A DNA stretch of 64,000 nt from Cavenderia fasciculata (lineage: Eukaryota > Evosea > Eumycetozoa > Acytosteliales > Cavenderiaceae): the NCBI RefSeq assembly GCF_000203815.1, contig NW_004457729.1, positions 1,612,674-1,676,673 of the forward strand. The letters are read 5' to 3'. Shown here in pieces: positions 20,744 to 32,981 of the stretch (the stretch's first letter is position 1; each line of letters starts with the position of its first letter). The position numbers and the translations under genes were made by a program. Under the pieces are notes generated by a model. It was not told the origin of the DNA and did not search any database. It was given only the letters and a program-made list of their open reading frames with translations.

Positions 20744-23700
20744 ATGAAAATAATATTTTTATCTGTACTATTACTTTTTATGTTGGTATCGGTTGGACAA
20801 TCGGAACTCATTCTTACAGCCTATAACCCAACCAATAATCATTATTACCAACGTTATCAATTCCCAACAGGATCTTTCCTAACAGGATACAATGCAACTC
20901 AATTTTGTTCAGATTTACCAGTTGTCAATGGTACTCAAGCGTATGTATAAATATATATATTACAACAACAAAATATTCATTCGTTCATTTAAATAATAAT
21001 TTATTTAATTAACTTTTGTTCTCTCATATATATCTTATATTTTTATAGATACCTTGTAACTTGGACAACCAATGAAGAATGGTTATGGGCACATAGTGTT
21101 GGTATAGTTACCATTGAAGCTTCTTGGATGTCAGGTACTGATACTCCATCGGGTAGAGATGGTGTCTGGTTTTATAGTTCGGGTCCAGAGCGAGGACAAC
21201 CTTTATACAACCTTTATTTTGATAAATGTTATACTTCTTGTCAATTTGGTCCAGTTGAGCCAAATGTAAGTAAACACCCAAAAAAATATATATATATAAT
21301 TTATATATATCAAAAAGAATAACAATTAACCTTTCTTTTCTAGTTAATTCCAAATGAACATTATTTACATACTAGTGGAACTAAACTTGATCCATATTGG
21401 AATAATAATAATAATCTTGCAGCTATTCCAGCTGTTATTTGTGAGTATGGTGGTATGGAAGAACCAATTATGGCACCCGTCTCTACTGCAGGTGGTGAAA
21501 TGACTGTCACAAATTTGGGAGGATACCAATTATCTACTTTAACCATTACATTTTCAAAGGTGGGTGAAAGCACAACCTTTACATGTGGTGGCATTCAAAT
21601 TATAAACTCTACTGCCGTTACCTGTCAAATGCCAGCACAAACTGGTAAATACACAGTTGTTGTCAAGGATGGTACCAACAAGGTTTCAAAAACCTTCAAC
21701 TATCAATTTGAAAGTCCATTTGTCTCTTCTGTTTACCCAGGATACACCCAAGGTTCACTGTTGACTATAACTGGTACCAATTTCGGTTCCGATGCCAGTA
21801 AACTTGTTGTCACTGTCGGTTCATTGCTCACTCCATGCAATTCTATCAATTTCCTCGTCACCAGTCAAGCTTTTACTTGTATTCTCTCTGCTTCATTATC
21901 AGTCAATAACAAATTACTTCCAATTATAATGACTGTAGATACTTTATCTGTTAGAGCTTATAAACCTGCTGTTTGTATGTATAAAGAGAATAGTTTAAAT
22001 AGAATATCTTAAATAATTCATTTAATTAATTCCACTTTTTTATCTTTCTTTCTTTTTAGATTATGCTGCAAATAGAATGTTTTATTCAGGATTTATTAGT
22101 TCTTCAACATTCCAAGTAACCATTGCCAATTATTCATCACAACTGAGAGTTGATGGACAACCAGGTCATGCAGCTGTCATCAATAGTCAAGGATTATACG
22201 AGTTTTTAAATAATACTCTTCCATTCCCATTTGGTAGTGCTGTATGGCTTGCATGGCAGGGTGCTACATTTAACCCAGCCACTGGAGGTTATACCTATAT
22301 GTCTGGTCCCACTAATGGACAAACTGTACCAGGTGGTATCTATACACTCCAGACTCCCGACACTAGTACTTGGACAGCCTCGTCACAACTTTTATACAAC
22401 CTCTGGAATGGTACTTTGGCCATTTCCGCTGGAGCCGGCTCTACGTTGGTCGAGTATGGTGGTGATACCCCACAATTTAGTGCAAACACTACCAATATGG
22501 TTGGTACTCAGGGTGGCAACGTATCCATGTCGATGGACAACTATGGTACTCAGTTTAGTAGTATCGTCATTACATTCCGTGGTGCTACTGTTCCCTATTT
22601 TAGAGACTTTATCCAATCCTATTTGATTGCCAATGTACCAATCGGTATTGACGGTCCATACGAGATTACCGTGTCGATTGACGGTCGTGCTACACCTACC
22701 AAAACACAATACATCCAATACAGTCCACCAAATGTTGCCACTGTCAACAAAATCCCCACAACTGGTGGATTCATCACCATCCAAGGTACTAGTTTCTACA
22801 ACCTAGTCTCTGCTCTCACTCTTGGCGGTAATTCATGCGGTGTCTTGTCCTATGTCACTGCTCACACCATCGTCAGATGTCAAATGCCAGCTGGTTCAGG
22901 TATCTACCCATCCACTCTAAAGGTCGGTGCACAAGTATCCAACTCTTTCAACGTTATGTATGAAACACCAGTTGTCTCTACAGTCACACAAAACATTTCT
23001 CCATTGGGTGGTAGTATTACCATCAGTGGCAGTAATTTCTTCAATGACGCTACTCGTATTCAGGTCACAGTTGGTGGAGTAGTTTGTAGTAATGTCAATA
23101 TCGTCACTGCACACACTTCAATCAGTTGTACAATGCCAGCTGGTCAAGGTACTAGTTATGCAGTGGTTGTCACTGTATCTGGACAAGTATCCAACAACAA
23201 TGTACTCTTTTCCTATGCTGTCCCGACTATCACCAATGTTCGTCAAATCCAAGATTACATTGAAATCGACGGCAACAACTATGGATCTAATCTAGCTCTT
23301 GTCAATGTTGTCATTGGTTCGATTACCATCACCTCTTCATGTACACTTCAATCCAACACATTGATTCAATGCAAGAATCTTGCTACTACTGTTGTCAGTG
23401 GTGTTGTCAGTATCACCGGTCCATACCCAACTGCCCCAACCTTTACATTCACATTCACCCCCTACTTGACATCCATTACTCCAACTGTCATTCCAACCAA
23501 TGGAAATACAATCATCACAATTAATGGTAGATACTTTGAACAAACATCCAATGGAGTATCAAACACTATCAGTGTTTCTGATAATGGAGTAGCATCATCT
23601 TCTTCTCCACCACAATATGTCAGCAACCAAAGATTATTATATACTAGTCAATCGGGAACTGGTGTCCAAAAGACATTGACCGTTTCTGTCGGATCTAGAG

Positions 23701-26700
23701 CATCGAATGCATTACAGTATAGTTATGGTGCACCAACTCTATCTGCCACTCAGTCTGGTTTGAACATGAGATTGACAGGTACCAACTTTGGTAGTCAACT
23801 AGGATTGGTTTCAGTAAATATTGGTGAGCTTGATATGACCCAGATTGCCTATTCTACCCCACACTCTGTTTTGGATATTGTTCTACCAACCAACGTTCAA
23901 AATGGATTGGTTACTCTAACTGTAGACGGTCAGACTGCTTCTATTACAAATTTCAAGTTCCAACCAACTATTCTATCGGTACAAAGCCCACCTGTTCTCG
24001 GAGGACAATATAACATTACAGGTTATTTAATGGCAACTACCAACCAAGCCGGTCAATCTACCTCTCCAGCATTTACAGTCAACTCTCAAGCAGTTTCATG
24101 TGCCGTCATTGGCGAATCAACCAACACCTCGCCATACACCTATCAATGTCAAATGCCAGCTGGATCAGGAAAGGTACCAGCCATCATGACCATTGATGGA
24201 ACTTCATCACCAGCATTCACCTTTGCCTATCAATCCCCAACAGTCCTTACTGCGTCATCTACCTACTACCAAACACCAGGTCTTGTCACCATTACTGGAA
24301 CCAACTTTGCCAATACTAATCTAGTAGTATCTATACAATCAGCCAATTGTCCAATCAACCAGTTTGTCAATGACACCTTTTTGGTTGTTTCCTATGACTC
24401 TTCTGTCGTTCCACAAGGTTCATTAAACGTATCGGTTACAGTCAATGGTTTGAATGGATGGCGTCAAGCATTCACCTACTTTGGTCTCAGTATAACGTCG
24501 GCCGAACAAATTGGTGAAACTGTTGAAATCCATGGTAATTTGTTTGGTGATGTTTCCAAGCTCACCATATCTGTAGGAAATGCCTCGTCGGTGACAGGAT
24601 GTACTGGAAATGATACATTTATTCAATGCGCCACTCTACCAGCCTCTGCGACCAGTGGATACATCTCTGTAAAGAATGGTCCACTCTTTGATCGAGTCAT
24701 GTTGCTCTTTAGACCAATCCTCACATCCATCACACCAGTTTCAATCCAGACATCTGGCGACCAAATTACATTCCAAGGTAGATTCTTTGAAGATTTCAAC
24801 CCATCAACTGGTTCCATGGAACCTATTCAAGTACTAGTCGATGGTAATGCCTTGTCTTCTGTCACATTGGTCAACGCTCAATCATTGATTCTTGATGTGC
24901 CAGCTGGTTATGGATCCGATCACATTGTCCAAGTATCGTCATTGTCGCTCTTGTCAGAGAATACTTTTAAATTCACCTACAACAATCCACAAATTGTTTC
25001 AGTCGTTCGTTTAGATGCTTCTGATTACAACAGTTTAACTATTAGTGGATCAGATTTTAGTGATAACGCACAAGTTGTTCAAGCTACCATTGGAGGTGAA
25101 TCACTTGTTCTTGTATCAGTCACTCATACTGAAATCATTGTCACTGTTCCAGATAGTGCTAGAAATGGTTTGGTTCAAGTAACAGTATCTGGTTTGGTAT
25201 CTAATGAAATTCAATATGCCCTACAACCAGTCCTCTTGGCCGTCACACCCACCACCAAGTTATTAACTTCTGGTGCCAAGGTTACAGTCACTGGTTATTT
25301 CCTTTCAAGCACAGACTCTCTAGATCAACCATTACAATTAATTATCAATCAAAACTATACCGTCGTCGGTGAGAATAGATCAATTGTATTCTCATACTTG
25401 TCACCATCGATCAATAGTCCATACTCTTTGGAACTTTCCATTCCCATTGGACATGATTCATTTGAAGTTTCTGCCTATTATCCATCTACCAATCTCCAAT
25501 CAAACTCGATCTTGGTTCAATACCACGAACCAATCGTGACATCTGCCACACCAGTTCAAAAGAATGTTGGAGGTGATGTAACCATCTATGGACAATCGTT
25601 TGGTGATGGAGACAATCTAACCGTCACTATTGATACTGTCGAATGTACAGACGCCAAGTTGTTGGATGCCACTGTAGTTTCTCCTCAAAAGATTGTATGT
25701 CATTTTGATGCAAGTGTAGATACACCACTCAACCAAACACTCAATGTAACAGTCACTGCCCATAGTCTTGTTGGTACTGGTGCCGTTTTCCTCTACACCA
25801 AAGAGTTGACTTGTCCAAACAACTGCTCTTTGCACGGTATATGCCAACCACTCACTGGTAAATGTCTCTGTGACGCTGGTTACCTTTCCAGCCCAGACTG
25901 CTCTACCAAGGATGATGGAAATGTTAAACCAGTCGACCCCAATGTCGATCCAAATGGAAATACCACCTTCCCAGCCAAGGTTAATTTCACTATTGCCATT
26001 AGTCATCTAAGAGAAATCAATCTATTGGACAATAGCATTCTCAAGACACTCTCAACCAAGAACCTCGTATGGAATGTATCAACTGTCTCTGATAGCCAAA
26101 AACTCTACACTGGTCGTTTCCCAACTGACCCAGCCGTTATTTTGGTGACTATTACCAATTTCAAGGATGCAGGATCGATTGTGTTTGCCGGTGAGACCAT
26201 CCCAATCGAACCCAACAGTGTAAAGTATGAAGTCACTATCACCGATTGGGAGTGGGTCCAAGCTCTAAGCACACTCGAAATCATCTACAACACCAAGACT
26301 GATAAAAAATCGACATTCAACTGTGAGGAAAAGGATACAGCTCTCACTTCTACTCAAGATTCGGAATCACTCTACTCTTTCCAATTGGATACTGGATCAT
26401 CAGTATTGAATGCACGTTTCTCTACTAGAATGATTGTAGATTCTAGAATTGTACCATCCAAGGTTCTTTTATTGGATGCCAATGATGAACTCTATGGCAA
26501 GGTCAACACTACCGAAAAGGAGTACAATCTTTTAGTAGCCATGCAATCACCACATTTCACTGAATCGACTGTCCTCGATCCAACATTCTCATCACTTCTC
26601 AAGAGTGAAACCAAAACAGAGTGTGGTTCCACTTCAAATTGGCGTATTCCTGTTATCGTTGTATGCAGTGTAGTTGGTGGAGCACTTGTCTTCCTCTCTG

Positions 26701-26777
26701 CTTTCCTCGTACAAAGAAAACTTCGTCATAAAACTTTAAATTCTATTCAAATGTCAAAGAAACGTTATGTCGATTAA
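20744..26777 (+). CDS. Transmembrane surface protein: CTLD-like, many IPT/TIG repeats, EGF
   Basis: Four exons (20744-20940, 21049-21265, 21344-21974, 22060-26777) join in phase to 1,920 residues. A signal peptide covers about 1-20 (MKIIFLSVLLLFMLVSVGQS). A C-type-lectin-like domain follows (YLVTWTTNEEWLWA, DGVWFYSSGPERGQP) and a second related one after about residue 355. Residues about 150-1590 are mostly immunoglobulin-like IPT/TIG repeats (PTNGNTIITINGRYFEQ and similar) with many N-glycosylation sites. An EGF-like module is near 1598-1627 (CPNNCSLHGICQPLTGKC), then a conserved membrane-proximal domain resembling that of D. discoideum ComC. A transmembrane helix lies at about 1876-1900, followed by a 20-residue basic cytoplasmic tail. 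Adhesion or signalling at the cell surface is inferred. It has a GPI-anchored paralogue at 44204-50682. Confidence 0.9.
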
Positions 26778-26840
26778 ATAAATAAACAAATAAATAATTA
26801 ATAATAATATTTTAAAATTAAATTTTAATTTCTTTACTAT

Positions 26841-29002
26841 TTATTTCTTTTCACCAACTATTGATAAATTTCTTGTATACCATTTTGCACCAAAAGATGA
26901 ATCTATTGGTTTCTTTTGATCAAAACGTAAACCAGTTTCCTTGACTCTATGAGCCCAAGCCTTTTCCTTGTTTGATATACCCTTAAGTTTATAGTATTCC
27001 ATAAATAGACTGAGTGTTTTGAGTGTTGATTGATTGATTTCATTTTCTTCAAACCATTTGAGAGCATGTGATTCTCTACTTAGCAATAGATTGGTTTCAA
27101 TGATTCGATGAACCGATTGATCGTATAAAGAGCGATCGGTGGCTCGCAATATGGCAAGGTATTTGGTGAATAGGGTGCCATACTTTTGTAGTCTTGCTTG
27201 ATCGAGTTCAAAGAAGGCGAGTAGGTCGGGGATGAGACGGAGATCGACATCTGCCGACTCTTTGGATTCGGCCAACTCGATAATCTTTTCAATCTCTTGG
27301 TGTTGGCCAGTGAGCAAGAGATATTGGATTGTGTCTCCATAGATTGACCATTTGAGTCGAGGTGTCCTTTGTCTTGTAATCTCGAGTGCCTTTTTCAATA
27401 GTTCGTGATTACGTATTCTACAAGAGACATAGAGTGCCTTGCTCAAGAGATGATGGGGTATCTCGACATTGGTGTGTTCTGATGCAAAGAGATGAAACAC
27501 CTCTTCTAGACACCACGTCGCATACCCTTTGCGATGCATACATATACCAATGACATTGTGGTAGAGGTCAAAGAGGGATTTGTGCAACTCTGCCTTGGTC
27601 ATGTCTGGCTCGCGTATACGGATAATCTCTGCAAAGAGAAAACTGATAAAATTCTTCATCGTGTCGATCTGGTAGTCGGGTGTGCGACTGATATAGGCAT
27701 TGACGAGTGCAGTGAGCACGAAATTGTTGTAGGCAATCTTGGGATAGTTTTCAGTGAGCACCTTGTAAAACGAGTTGATCTGATCGACCGTCTCGATCTT
27801 TAGAAGTGCCGACGATGCCATTAAAATGGTTGGTTCGACGCCATGTCTCTCCATCTCGGCCCAATACTGATCGTAAAGGTCGAATCGCTTGATACGGGAG
27901 AACCCAACCAACATTGCCTCGAAAATACTAGTATCCACCTTGGTATTGGAGAGTTGTGCGTGTTGTCTCTCCTTTTCATAGATTTTGATGGCACGTCCAA
28001 CATTGTGATTTTCATTGACCAACACTTGAATAATGGCAGCATTAAAAGGGCCCCATTTAGACAGTCCTTCATAATCGACCTCTGCCTCTATACGATTAAC
28101 CTTTTGTAGTTCCATTCTATTTAATCGTACCACCTGTATGTATGTATCAATTGTGAATTTACTTTTATATTGTTCTTTGTATTCTACCAAAAGTCCATAG
28201 AAATTTTTTGCTTTTGTCTCTTCATTTGTATCCAAAGCAAACTTTAGAAACAATGTCAATAAATCGATATTAACCAATCGTTTTCTAGTCAGTGCACGTG
28301 ACATATGCCACAACATCTTATTTCTCTGTGATTTATATAATATCTCTGATATGGATTGATAGATTTCAAGATCTCTACAACCTATCTTTTGTAACCATTG
28401 ATTAATATAATATACATATTTTGGACTTTCATAATATACATTATCATTCTTTAATGAATTTATTAAACTAAATATAAAAAGAGTAGATTAGTATTAGGAA
28501 AGTTTTGTTTGTACAAAGAAGTAAAAAGAGGTTACCTTTGACTATCAAGTTTGTTTGTTTTAGGATCAACAAATGTTGATGAGAGGTATCTAGTCAATTG
28601 AACAGGTGAAGGATACTTTTCTAAAATTGGATGACTTGGTTCTCCATCCCCTACAAATTCTTGATCACTATTGAATAATTCAAAACTTCCTTGTTGTTGC
28701 GTGTTCTGAGATGATGATGGCGGTAATGCAGTTGAAGTTGAAGTAGTAAAATATCGACTATGTTTATTATTATTATTCTTGGTACAAGTATTATTATTAT
28801 TATTATTCTTAATGTTACTGATTAATTCTATCGACCTAGATGATTGACTTTGATAGCTATATTGACAACATTGATTATATGTTGATGATGAAGCTGATCT
28901 AGTATTATTTGTTGTTGTAATGAGTCTGATGTAGCTACCACTATTCAAACCTTTCCTACACCATGACAGTATATTTGTAGTTGTCTTTTGTGTCAACATC
29001 AT
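26841..29002 (-). CDS. Pentatricopeptide-repeat-like protein, probably mitochondrial
   Basis: Two exons, 29002-28536 and 28467-26841, join in phase (intron 28468-28535) and give 697 residues. The first 100 residues are Ser/Thr/Asn-rich with scattered Arg and almost no acidic residues, consistent with a mitochondrial presequence. Helical repeats follow. The clearest PPR-like unit is near residues 345-390 (IFEAMLVGFSRIKRFDLYDQYWAEMERHGVEPT). PPR proteins bind organellar RNA and act in its processing or translation; the specific target is unknown. The 3' end is only 63 bp from the convergent surface-protein gene. Confidence 0.75.
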
Positions 29003-29230
29003 TTATCGTGTGAACACCCAAACAAAGTAAGTATCTCTTGATCATCGGTCATTCCCATTTTCATTATCTCTCCTGGAGTCGACGATTCAATATTCTTTTT
29101 TTATTTATTAATTTTTTCTAAGAAGTTCGATTATGAAACAATAAACTATTATTATTGCAACTTCAAATTCATTACATTGTCTTTCATACTTTAACAAATA
29201 TATATATACATATAACATACATATACTAAA

Positions 29231-30099
29231 ATGGGACCAAAAGCAAAACCAGGAGCAAACGCAGAACGTATGTTAAACATAAATAACCTTGTAGATGATG
29301 AAGAACCATGATTAGTACTAACCTTTATATATATTATTCTGATCAATTAAAGTTGATAAAGTATTACAATATATAAATCAAGAGAATAGACCATTTACAG
29401 CAGCACTTTTAGAACAAAAGATGCCATCACTTACAAAGGCTGCTTGTCAAAAGATACTCAAGGCATTGGATGATAAAGGAAAGATTGCATCGAAAGAGTT
29501 TGGAAAGACATTGGTCTATTGGAAATTACAAGAAAAGGAAGAGTTGGATGAATATGGACAACCTATAAACGGTGGCAAGCCTACGGTTGAAGACATTGCT
29601 CGTCAAATCACTTCAAAAAAGGCAGAGGCTGAATCATTGGCCAATGAATATAAACAACTTCAAGTAGAATCTAGAAAACTTGAATCACAACCAACAGACA
29701 AGGAAATAGAAGATGAAATTAAAAAATTAACAGAAGAAAACAAAGCATTACAAGACAAGGTTAATCAATATGCAAAGAAAAAGGATGTTGTCATGTCTGA
29801 ATCTGAATTAAAACAATTAAAAGAGAATCATGCAAAAGCAAGAGTATGGCAAATATATAATATAATATATATTTAATAGTAATCATTTATACTAATAATT
29901 ATTTAATTTTTTTTAGAGAGAATGGGTAAAAAGAAAGAAAACATTTAAAGAAGTTGTTGATGCAGTATTGGAAAGAACTGGAAAAAAGAAAGCAGATTTG
30001 AAAGAAAATATTGGTTGGGAAGATGATGAAGATCTTGGTGTTAAAATGATTGAAGATAGAAGTAAACCAGATAGAGATGTTAAAAAGGTTAAAAGATAA
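29231..30099 (+). CDS. hop2: HOP2/PSMC3IP homologous-pairing protein
   Basis: Three exons (29231-29267, 29353-29843, 29917-30099) join in phase to 236 residues. An N-terminal winged-helix domain binds DNA (VLQYINQENRPFTAA, then CQKILKALDDKGKIASKEFGKTLVYW). Heptad-rich coiled coil occupies about residues 85-165. The C-terminus (REWVKRKKTFKEVVDAVLE, then ENIGWEDDEDLGV) matches the end of the family. Length and order agree with human PSMC3IP (about 217). HOP2 works with MND1 to help DMC1/RAD51 during meiotic strand invasion; dictyostelids use meiosis in the macrocyst cycle. The first exon is short (MGPKAKPGANAE) and is chosen because it puts the winged helix in frame. Divergent from the PPR gene with a 228-bp shared promoter. 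Confidence 0.92.
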
Positions 30100-30275
30100 A
30101 TCATTTAATTAATTATTAGTGATAACTCTTTTCTTTTTTTTTTGTAAATAAATACTATTAAATAATATATGTTTTTGTTGTGGGGAATTATTTATTAGAA
30201 TTAAATAATAAACTTTTGCTTTTCTCCATCAACTTTAATAATCGTTCTTTGTGATATTCTTCTATTCTATTTGAT

Positions 30276-31354
30276 TTATCTCTTTTTTCCATCTGACTTG
30301 GGAGTTCCACCACCAGTTGAACCAGCAACTTGCTTTTTTAGAGAAGGTGATTCATATGCAGATTTGTTGTGTCTTCTTGCACCAGCAATTCCATCCAAAT
30401 ATCTTTGTTCGTCTTCATCATATTCTCCCTCGTATTCATCGTCATCGTCATCATAGTAGTAGTCATTGTACCGCGAAGAGTTGGAGGAATGTGAAAGACT
30501 TGTTTTAAAGTTGTTATGGTTGGTGTAAAATGTTTTTAGCTCGTTGAGTGCTGTTTCAATGGTATAAATGTGAGACAATATATCTTCTGGATCGAATGGT
30601 TCCAAACGACTGAGATCGTCACGTAGTCGTGTCATATTATCTGTTATTGTCAAGAGTTCCAATGCATCGCTTTGATTGGTACCCGCCAAATAGACCTTGC
30701 TGTTTGGGTTGCGGACTGGTGGTGCCGATTCAATCATCAGTCCAACCGAATCTCTTAATCTAAACAACTTTATCAATTCCTCTAAAAAGTAGGTGTGATC
30801 AAGACACCCAAGGTCAACCTCTACAGTCGATGGATGTGGTTTTGGCGGAGGTGTCACTTCAATAATTCTATTATCATTCTCTACATATAATTGTTTTATA
30901 TCTAGACAAAGGAAACAAGTAAGATATTAATATTAATACTTTTTCGTTCATTCTCCCATGTGTCTCTTTGATTCATACCAGCTTTACAAAGTGGACATGC
31001 AACCTTATTCTTTATCCAATTATCTATACATTCTAAACTGTTTTTGGTTTTGTAAAGTTGATTAGAATAATGTAAAAATTAAGGTATTCATTATCACAAT
31101 CATTGTTCCCTCTCTCTCTAGAGAGAGTGAGTATCAATAGCTTGATCTTCTAATTAAAACCTATATAATTACCAATAAGCATGTTGACATCCAACTACAC
31201 TTGTTGTATTTGTCATTGGACTTAGACAAATCGGGCATGTTTGATTATTATTACTATTATCTGTGCTATCGCTATTACTACTATTATTTATATTTCTGTT
31301 TTTATTATTATTACTATTACTATTATTACTATTATCAATATTGGTCGTCTCCAT
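30276..31354 (-). CDS. RING-finger (C3HC4) protein, putative E3 ubiquitin ligase
   Basis: Three exons, 31354-31173, 31037-30979 and 30901-30276, join in phase to 288 residues. The RING is built across two introns: Cys40, Cys43, Cys56, His58, Cys61, Cys64, Cys75 and Cys78 (CPICLSPM, GCQHAYCLEC, ACPLC). The Cys61 codon is split by the first intron, so the complete zinc ligand set supports the exon junctions. An Asn/Ser-rich N-terminus precedes it and an acidic Tyr/Asp stretch followed by a basic tail ends the protein. The RING spacing and CPLCK ending recall TOPORS-type ligases, but the rest is not alignable by eye. I prefer the ATG at 31354 over an in-frame ATG 29 codons upstream, which lies in AT-rich non-coding-like sequence. 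Confidence 0.82.
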
Positions 31355-31660
31355 TTTTAATGTTAATATTATATTTGTATATGTATATGTACAGGTATAT
31401 CTATGTATTGTATCGTTGAATCTATGGTGTATTCTGAACAATAGGGGTGATTTGATTAAATCTAATCAACAAATAAATAATATATATTTATCTATCTTTG
31501 TTGTAAGTACTAAAAGGTGAAAACTATTGGTTTCTTTCAATTCGCGATTTTACTTTTTATTTCTCAGTTTTTGAAACTACAAAATCCGTTTATTTATTTT
31601 TAATTTATTTTCTTTTATTTATGAAAAAATGAATGAAATGAAGCCTCTTTCTCTCTATAT
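31355..31660. other. Short tandem-gene spacer
   Basis: 306 bp between two leftward genes. AT-rich, no element recognised. Contains the promoter of the RING gene and the 3' end of the countin-like gene. Confidence 0.5.
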
Positions 31661-32577
31661 TTAATATTTTCTATTATAGTTACGAACAACTACAACTTCT
31701 GGTTCTTGGTCTATAGTAGATGAAGCTGGAGCAATGGTGAAAGGGAAAATGATAGTTCCGAGGTTGGCTGAACCTTCATAAAACTTGACAGAGTTGCAAC
31801 TGCCGGCACAGATTTGTGAAGAGATGGAATAGGTATAGTTTCCGACTAAATTGGAACCGATGGTTGGAATGGCCATTTGGAATGGGACATAGGTACCGGA
31901 TTCACAGTTGACTATAATAGTGGTGTTGGTGACGACGACGGTACCATTCTTGTCGGTAATGTTGAATTGGTATTCACCGACACCAAGGGTTTGGGTGATA
32001 TAAACTAAATTCTTGAACAAAATGGTGTCACCATACTTTGGCTTGTCTGGGAAATTGTTGACTTGAGTGGTATAGGCTGATGGTCTAGAGTTGACAGGAC
32101 ACAATTTAGAGATGAGACAGAAATGGATTGGATCGGCATTCTCAATAATCTTTGAGTATGCTGTTATATTACCAGATGCATAACATGTGGTATTACAAAT
32201 GGTAAAGGATTGTGTATCAACTTTTTCACATAATTCCTAAGTATGGAGAAAAAAAAAAAAAAAAAAAGATCAAGACAGATATTAATAAATATTCATGTAT
32301 GTTCATGTCATGTGATCGGGTGCAAGACCCTATTGTGATTATATATATATATTATACATACAGCACAATCAGCAAACTTTGTGGTACCATTCAAGGTTTC
32401 GATGATATTGGGAGCAGCAGCTTCAAAGTTAGAAATACAAGTGAGACATGTTTCAGTTGGTACTGGGGGGGCTGGGGTTGGTGAGGGAGTTGGTGATGGA
32501 GTTCCGACTTGGGCAAGACCAATAGAGATAAAGAGAGAAAAGATACAGATAAGTGAAATGATTGTGAATTTATTCAT
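31661..32577 (-). CDS. Countin-like secreted protein (saposin B-like)
   Basis: Two exons, 32577-32362 and 32236-31661, join in phase (intron 32237-32361) to 263 residues. A signal peptide ends near residue 22 (ISIGLAQ). A Pro/Thr linker follows (TPSPTPSPTPAPPVPTE), then a saposin B-like six-cysteine region (ETCLTCISNFEA, DCAELCEKV, ICNTTCYASG, FCLISKLCPV). The C-terminal half is a beta-rich domain with NCESGTYVPF and QICAGSCNSVKFYEG. This layout is that of dictyostelid countin and countin-like proteins, which in D. discoideum regulate aggregate size through a secreted counting factor. Which countin it corresponds to cannot be decided here. The next gene upstream on the same strand is also secreted. 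Confidence 0.75.
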
Positions 32578-32981
32578 CTTTGTGTGTGCGTATTTATTTA
32601 TTTATATATTATATGTATGTGTATGATGATGATGTAACAATAGACTATGATGGCCTCGGACAGTTTAGATAAATATTGATGGGTTGATTTGATTTGCTTT
32701 GGTTTTTTTAGAAATATCTCTCTGGAAAATTAGTGAACTAGTGCTTAAAAAAAGATATTTTGGTTGACGACTTTCCTACCCATTGATGATGAATTCAATT
32801 CCCTCTTTTATTCGTGTCCTTTGACAATTTAAATATCAGAGTACCCATTTTTTATTTTATGTTAATATCTTGATTCGATGGATAAATTGTTGGATTCGAT
32901 GGATAAATTTGATGATAAATGTGGTTCCGGAAAACAACTGCTTGTTGCTCGTCGTTCCACATCATCGAGGTCGACCTAGCT
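32578..32981. other. Spacer between two secreted-protein genes
   Basis: 404 bp holding the promoter of the countin-like gene and the 3' end of the CTDC-repeat gene. A 17-bp direct repeat with 21-bp period lies at 32872-32909. The sequence at 32920-32980 is less AT-rich than usual for a spacer here. Confidence 0.45.
32872..32909. repeat. Two-copy direct repeat, 21-bp period
   Basis: GATTCGATGGATAAATT is present at 32872-32888 and 32893-32909, just downstream of the CTDC gene stop codon (on the minus strand). It looks like a local tandem duplication. Confidence 0.8.
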